Below are positions 61,023-64,000 of a DNA stretch of 64,000 bases, piece after piece. This stretch comes from Spirochaetota bacterium. GTDB lineage: Bacteria > Spirochaetota > UBA4802 > UBA5550. Made by a program: the position numbers and the translations under genes. Where the stretch lies: assembly GCA_016929135.1 (NCBI GenBank), contig JAFGJK010000031.1, forward strand, positions 1 to 64,000. The letters are read 5' to 3'. The notes under the pieces are model-generated. The model did not search any database, was not told the DNA's origin, and saw only the letters and a program-made list of their open reading frames with translations. Position 1 is the first letter of the stretch; each line of letters starts with the position of its first letter.

Positions 61023-62393
61023 ATGAGTGATCAAAGGACCAGCCAGCCGAAACAGACCCTGTCCCTGTTCGACGTCATCGCCATCACCGTCGGTATCGTC
61101 ATCGGCTCCGGTATCTTCAAGCTGCCGGGCATGGTGGCGGGGAACACCGCCGGTGGCACCATCTTCATGCTCACCTGGCTTGCCGGCGGGGTGATGTCCA
61201 TCATCGGGGCACTGTGCTACGCCGAGCTCGCCTCCACCTATCCCAACGCCGGAGGGGACTACTTCTTCATCCACCGTGCCTTCGGGGAGGGGATGTCCTT
61301 CCTCTTCGCCTGGGCCAGGATGTCGGTCATACAGACCGGGTCCATCGCCTTTCTCGGTTTCTTTCTGGGCGACTATCTCTCGACCCTGTGGCCCCTGGGC
61401 ACCTATTCGTCGGCGATCTACGCCCTGATCACCATCGTGATCCTCACGCTGATCAATATCCGCGGCGTCGTCTTGGGCAAGTGGGCGCAGAACCTCTTCA
61501 CCACCACCATCGTGGCGGGGCTCATCACCGTGGTGGGGATCGGCATCTTCGGTACGCCGGCACCGGCACCCGCCGAGGCGGCTGCCCCGGCGGCCCAGTC
61601 GCTGCCGGGCCTGGGGATGGCAATGGTCTTCGTGCTTCTCGCCTTCGGCGGGTGGAACGAATCGGCCTACGTCTCCGCCGAGATCAAGGATCCGGCGAAG
61701 AACGTCGTGCGCGCCCTGGTGATCGGTCTCACCGCGGTGACGGCGATCTACCTGCTGGTCAACTGGTCCTACCTGAGGATCCTGGGACCCTCGGGGATCG
61801 CGCAGTCGCGGAACATCGCCCAGGACCTGGTGCGCGTGGCCGTGGGCCCGCAGTTCGTCCCCTTCATCACCTTTCTGATCGTCTTCGCGGTGCTGAGCAC
61901 CATGAACGCCACCATCATGGCGGGCGCCCGGAGCAACTACGCCCTGGGGAGGGACTATCGGATCTTCAGGTTTCTGGGCAGCTGGAGGGAGGAGGCGGGT
62001 ACGCCGGTGGCAGCCCTGGTGATACAGGCGGTCATCGCCATGCTGCTGGTCGTCGTGGGGACCACCATCAGCGTCGATACCGGCTTCGAGACCATGGTGG
62101 CCTATACCGCGCCGGTCTTCTGGTTTTTCTTCTTCCTGGCGGGCCTGTCACTCTTCGTGCTGCGCAGGAAGGACGGGGACCTGCCGCGGGTGTTCCGGGT
62201 ACCGCTCTATCCGGTGACGCCGGTTCTCTTCTGCCTGATCTGCCTCTACATGCTGCAGAGCAGCGTCTCCTACATCTTCCTGCTGCCGCAGATCGGCAAG
62301 TTCTCCGGCATGGGGGCGATCCTGGGGATCGGCGTCCTCCTTCTGGGGATCCCGCTGTACATCGTCGACCGGGTGATGGGGAAGGGGAAGTAG
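61023..62393 (+). CDS. APC-superfamily amino acid permease
   Basis: 456 residues, about twelve membrane spans. The family start DVIAITVGIVIGSGIFKLPG and the ELASTYPNAGGDYFFIHRAFG segment are typical, as are NIRGVVLGKWAQN and AFGGWNESAYVSAEIKDPAKN. It belongs to the LAT/APA branch; the substrate is probably an amino acid or polyamine but cannot be fixed. A terminator follows. Confidence 0.9.
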   Translation: MSDQRTSQPKQTLSLFDVIAITVGIVIGSGIFKLPGMVAGNTAGGTIFMLTWLAGGVMSIIGALCYAELASTYPNAGGDYFFIHRAFGEGMSFLFAWARMSVIQTGSIAFLGFFLGDYLSTLWPLGTYSSAIYALITIVILTLINIRGVVLGKWAQNLFTTTIVAGLITVVGIGIFGTPAPAPAEAAAPAAQSLPGLGMAMVFVLLAFGGWNESAYVSAEIKDPAKNVVRALVIGLTAVTAIYLLVNWSYLRILGPSGIAQSRNIAQDLVRVAVGPQFVPFITFLIVFAVLSTMNATIMAGARSNYALGRDYRIFRFLGSWREEAGTPVAALVIQAVIAMLLVVVGTTISVDTGFETMVAYTAPVFWFFFFLAGLSLFVLRRKDGDLPRVFRVPLYPVTPVLFCLICLYMLQSSVSYIFLLPQIGKFSGMGAILGIGVLLLGIPLYIVDRVMGKGK

Positions 62394-62420
62394 CGGCTCC
62401 GGCACATGTGCTGAGCGACA

Positions 62421-62452
62421 GGGGGGTCATCGACGATGACCCCCCTTCTTTT
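62421..62452 (+). terminator. Terminator between APC permease and convergent gene
   Basis: GGGGGGTCATC (62421-62431), GAC loop, GATGACCCCCC (62435-62445), then TTCTTTT. It is a perfect 11-base-pair stem after the permease and could also act in the other direction. Confidence 0.8.
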
Positions 62453-62475
62453 CCTGAAGCGTCGATGGCCCGACG

Positions 62476-63642
62476 CTATTTTCTGGCCCGCCGTATCGTC
62501 ATGAGGTTCGATTTCCCCAGCTGATAGTTATAGCCGTAGCTGAAGGGGAGGGGCCCGGAGGATTTCTCGTCCATGGCCTTCTTGAGGTCCGGCTGCATCC
62601 GGTTCGCGAAGAGCGGAATCGGCCTGCTGTAGTACCCGTGAAGGCGCACCTCCCATCCCTCCTTGAAGTAGCCCAGGGGGATCCCCGAATCGTCCTGCAC
62701 GATGAAGTCGCTGCCGGCCAGCAGCGCCCCCCGGATGCCGGTGAACTTGATATTGGCGTTGTGCATCAGGTAGGAGGCGGATTTGATCACCGTGGCGAAT
62801 GGCGCCTGCTTCCTCAGAAAGGGGATGAAGTTGGGATTGCTCCTCTGCAGCGAATAGTCGATCACGTTGAGCATGAAGTAGCGCACCGTCTGCACCGGCC
62901 CCCTCTCCTTTCTGAATGAGATCTCGACGCCGGGGATCCAGGATTTTGGCGGATTCTCCCAGCGGATTGCGTCGTCCGCCGGCGAGCCGGGCACGACGTC
63001 CCCGTTCTTGTCGATGGCGATCCTCCGCGCCCCGGTGATCTCGTAGTCGTGGAGCGCCAGGAAGAAGAGGAGCATGGTGCCGATGCTGTTGAAGCGCTTG
63101 TTGCGCAGCGTCTCGGCCATACCCTCGGTGCGGAAGAAGTTCATCCTCAGGATGGTCCCCAGGGACTGCTTCACGCTGTTCAGCCCCCCCCGGAGCTCTC
63201 TCTCGGTGAGGTGCGTCCCCTCCGGAATCGGGGCGGGGCTCTCCAGACCGAAGAGTATGTAGTTCTCCGCGTCAGGGAAGAAGGCCAAGGCATGGGGGAT
63301 GTCGGGACCGCTGAAGGGATAGAGGACGGTATTGAAGCGTTCTGACGGGGCATACTGCTTCCACCACTGGCTCATCTTTTCCATGTTGGGCCGCTGGAAC
63401 CGGTTGAAGCCCTCCTCGATCTGGCGGCGATACTGGGCGTAATAGGCCGTACGCGTGAACTCCAGGAGCGGGGACTCGTCCCTGACCCCCCTGCCGGCCA
63501 GAAAACGCGCCATATCGTTCAGTTCCGGGTTTGCCCGGACCTGGGCCATGCCGTTCTCGCCCTTCGACGAACAGAAGAGCGTCCAGGCGATGACGCAGGC
63601 GATGACGGCGGCTATGGTTCTGCGGTGCGATGTGTATGACAT
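62476..63642 (-). CDS. Predicted lipoprotein of unknown function
   Basis: 388 residues with a hydrophobic N-terminus (RRTIAAVIACVIAWTLFCSS) whose LFC may be a lipobox (Cys24). The body has no membrane span and no family I recognise; it has regular segments such as NTVLYPFSGPDIPHALAFF, FNSIGTMLLFFLALHDYEI and FTGIRGALLAGSDFIVQDDS. PFSGPDIPHALAFFP with the later YEI block is reminiscent of uncharacterised spirochaete proteins. It is divergent from the gene at 63909. Confidence 0.65.
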   Translation of the reverse strand: MSYTSHRRTIAAVIACVIAWTLFCSSKGENGMAQVRANPELNDMARFLAGRGVRDESPLLEFTRTAYYAQYRRQIEEGFNRFQRPNMEKMSQWWKQYAPSERFNTVLYPFSGPDIPHALAFFPDAENYILFGLESPAPIPEGTHLTERELRGGLNSVKQSLGTILRMNFFRTEGMAETLRNKRFNSIGTMLLFFLALHDYEITGARRIAIDKNGDVVPGSPADDAIRWENPPKSWIPGVEISFRKERGPVQTVRYFMLNVIDYSLQRSNPNFIPFLRKQAPFATVIKSASYLMHNANIKFTGIRGALLAGSDFIVQDDSGIPLGYFKEGWEVRLHGYYSRPIPLFANRMQPDLKKAMDEKSSGPLPFSYGYNYQLGKSNLMTIRRARK

Positions 63643-63908
63643 AGAGATGCCTCTTGGGATGTGGGATACGACGTTCCACTTGGCGTACGGGAGCGCCGTT
63701 TGTCAAGTATTTCTCCCCGCCGCCGCTTCCGGCATGCCGGCCCCCGTCGGTGTAAATTTTAGCGCTGCGGATATTTTTACTTGACGAAAATGTTCCGTGG
63801 TATAGGCAGGTATACCGTATTTCCGCACCGGTAATGACACTGAATCCTGACAGGCCGTTGCGTTCGGTGCCCCCGCAGCCGGGGCGAAACCACTATGGGG
63901 ACCCAACA

Positions 63909-64000
63909 ATGAAAAAGATAGACGACCACAAACTTTATATGTATTTCGCAATCGCGACGCTGGCAATCGCGGTTATCATCGGTGCGATCTCCCTCTATTC
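63909..64000 (+). CDS. Start of a membrane protein, cut by window edge
   Basis: Only 30 residues are visible: MKKIDDHKLYMYFAIATLAI followed by more hydrophobic residues, a short charged start then a membrane span. The frame stays open to base 64000. It could be a sensor or transporter; nothing more can be said. Confidence 0.5.
   Translation, partial: MKKIDDHKLYMYFAIATLAIAVIIGAISLY

Noticed and set aside
63781..63806. TTGACG and TATAGG before the gene at 63909
   Set aside because: The spacer is only 14 bases, too short for a sigma-70 promoter.

Overview
The window reads as a GC-rich (about 60% or more, judged by eye) chromosomal segment of a spirochaete (phylum Spirochaetota), probably an uncultured or little-studied lineage with Leptospira-like traits. 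The evidence is the export-apparatus order fliL, fliN/fliY-type switch gene, fliO-P-Q-R, flhB-A-F-G, hypothetical, fliA/whiG, DUF342 gene, cheR, cheD. Further support comes from a DUF1577-type protein, which I associate with Leptospira, a 29-residue COX24-type ribosomal peptide gene, and the block yicC-remA-gmk-omega-miaA-hfq. Species assignment is inference. I see no insertion sequence, prophage, integrase or CRISPR array.

Layout. 1-3.1 kb: the 3' part of a kinase/receiver/SpoIIE-phosphatase protein, then three tandem STAS (anti-anti-sigma) genes. 3.2-9 kb: tRNA-Leu, ndk, adk, two tRNA-Ser, dnaX-ybaB-recR, and der on the minus strand. 9-14.4 kb: a histone-H1-like small basic protein behind phased A-tracts, the DUF1577 protein, tsaE-tsaB (minus), a TetR regulator, an MptE-like protein, FlbD and a fourth STAS protein. 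14.5-30.7 kb: a long flagellar and chemotaxis run from two tandem sigma-70-like promoters through fliL to cheD. motAB and fliM, normally in this neighbourhood in spirochaetes, are not present.

30.7-37.9 kb: yicC, remA, gmk, omega-like, miaA (apparently started at ATT or ATC), hfq, an SPFH-like protein, the COX24 peptide, an unknown membrane protein, cheW, a degenerate iron-ADH-like protein (minus) and flgM (minus) behind a sigma-28-type promoter. 38-54.4 kb: rsmI, an esterase-like lipoprotein, tgt, a fifth STAS gene, a LysM lipoprotein, a sigma-70 factor, a secreted propeller-like protein, a GT2 glycosyltransferase, a membrane protein, a GPH sugar symporter, ispG, an M23 peptidase divergent from bactofilin, pdxA, a small membrane protein, a TPR protein, a zinc-ribbon protein and dus. 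54.6-64 kb: a 1792-residue multi-PAS histidine kinase, a single-domain response regulator, an APC permease, a predicted lipoprotein of unknown function, and the start of a membrane protein cut by the window edge.

How it fits together. The segment is mostly core machinery: translation and tRNA modification, DNA repair and replication, and the flagellar export apparatus. Over this lies a dense signalling layer of five STAS proteins, a PP2C phosphatase, a giant PAS kinase, CheR/CheD/CheW and the FliA-FlgM pair. The points most worth a second look are the receiver-controlled phosphatase with three STAS partners, the rewired flagellar operon (STAS in, motAB and fliM out), the sigma-28 promoter at flgM, the ATT/ATC start of miaA, the iron-ADH-like protein that has lost its metal ligands, and the kinase with tandem 125-residue PAS repeats and a split dimerisation domain.
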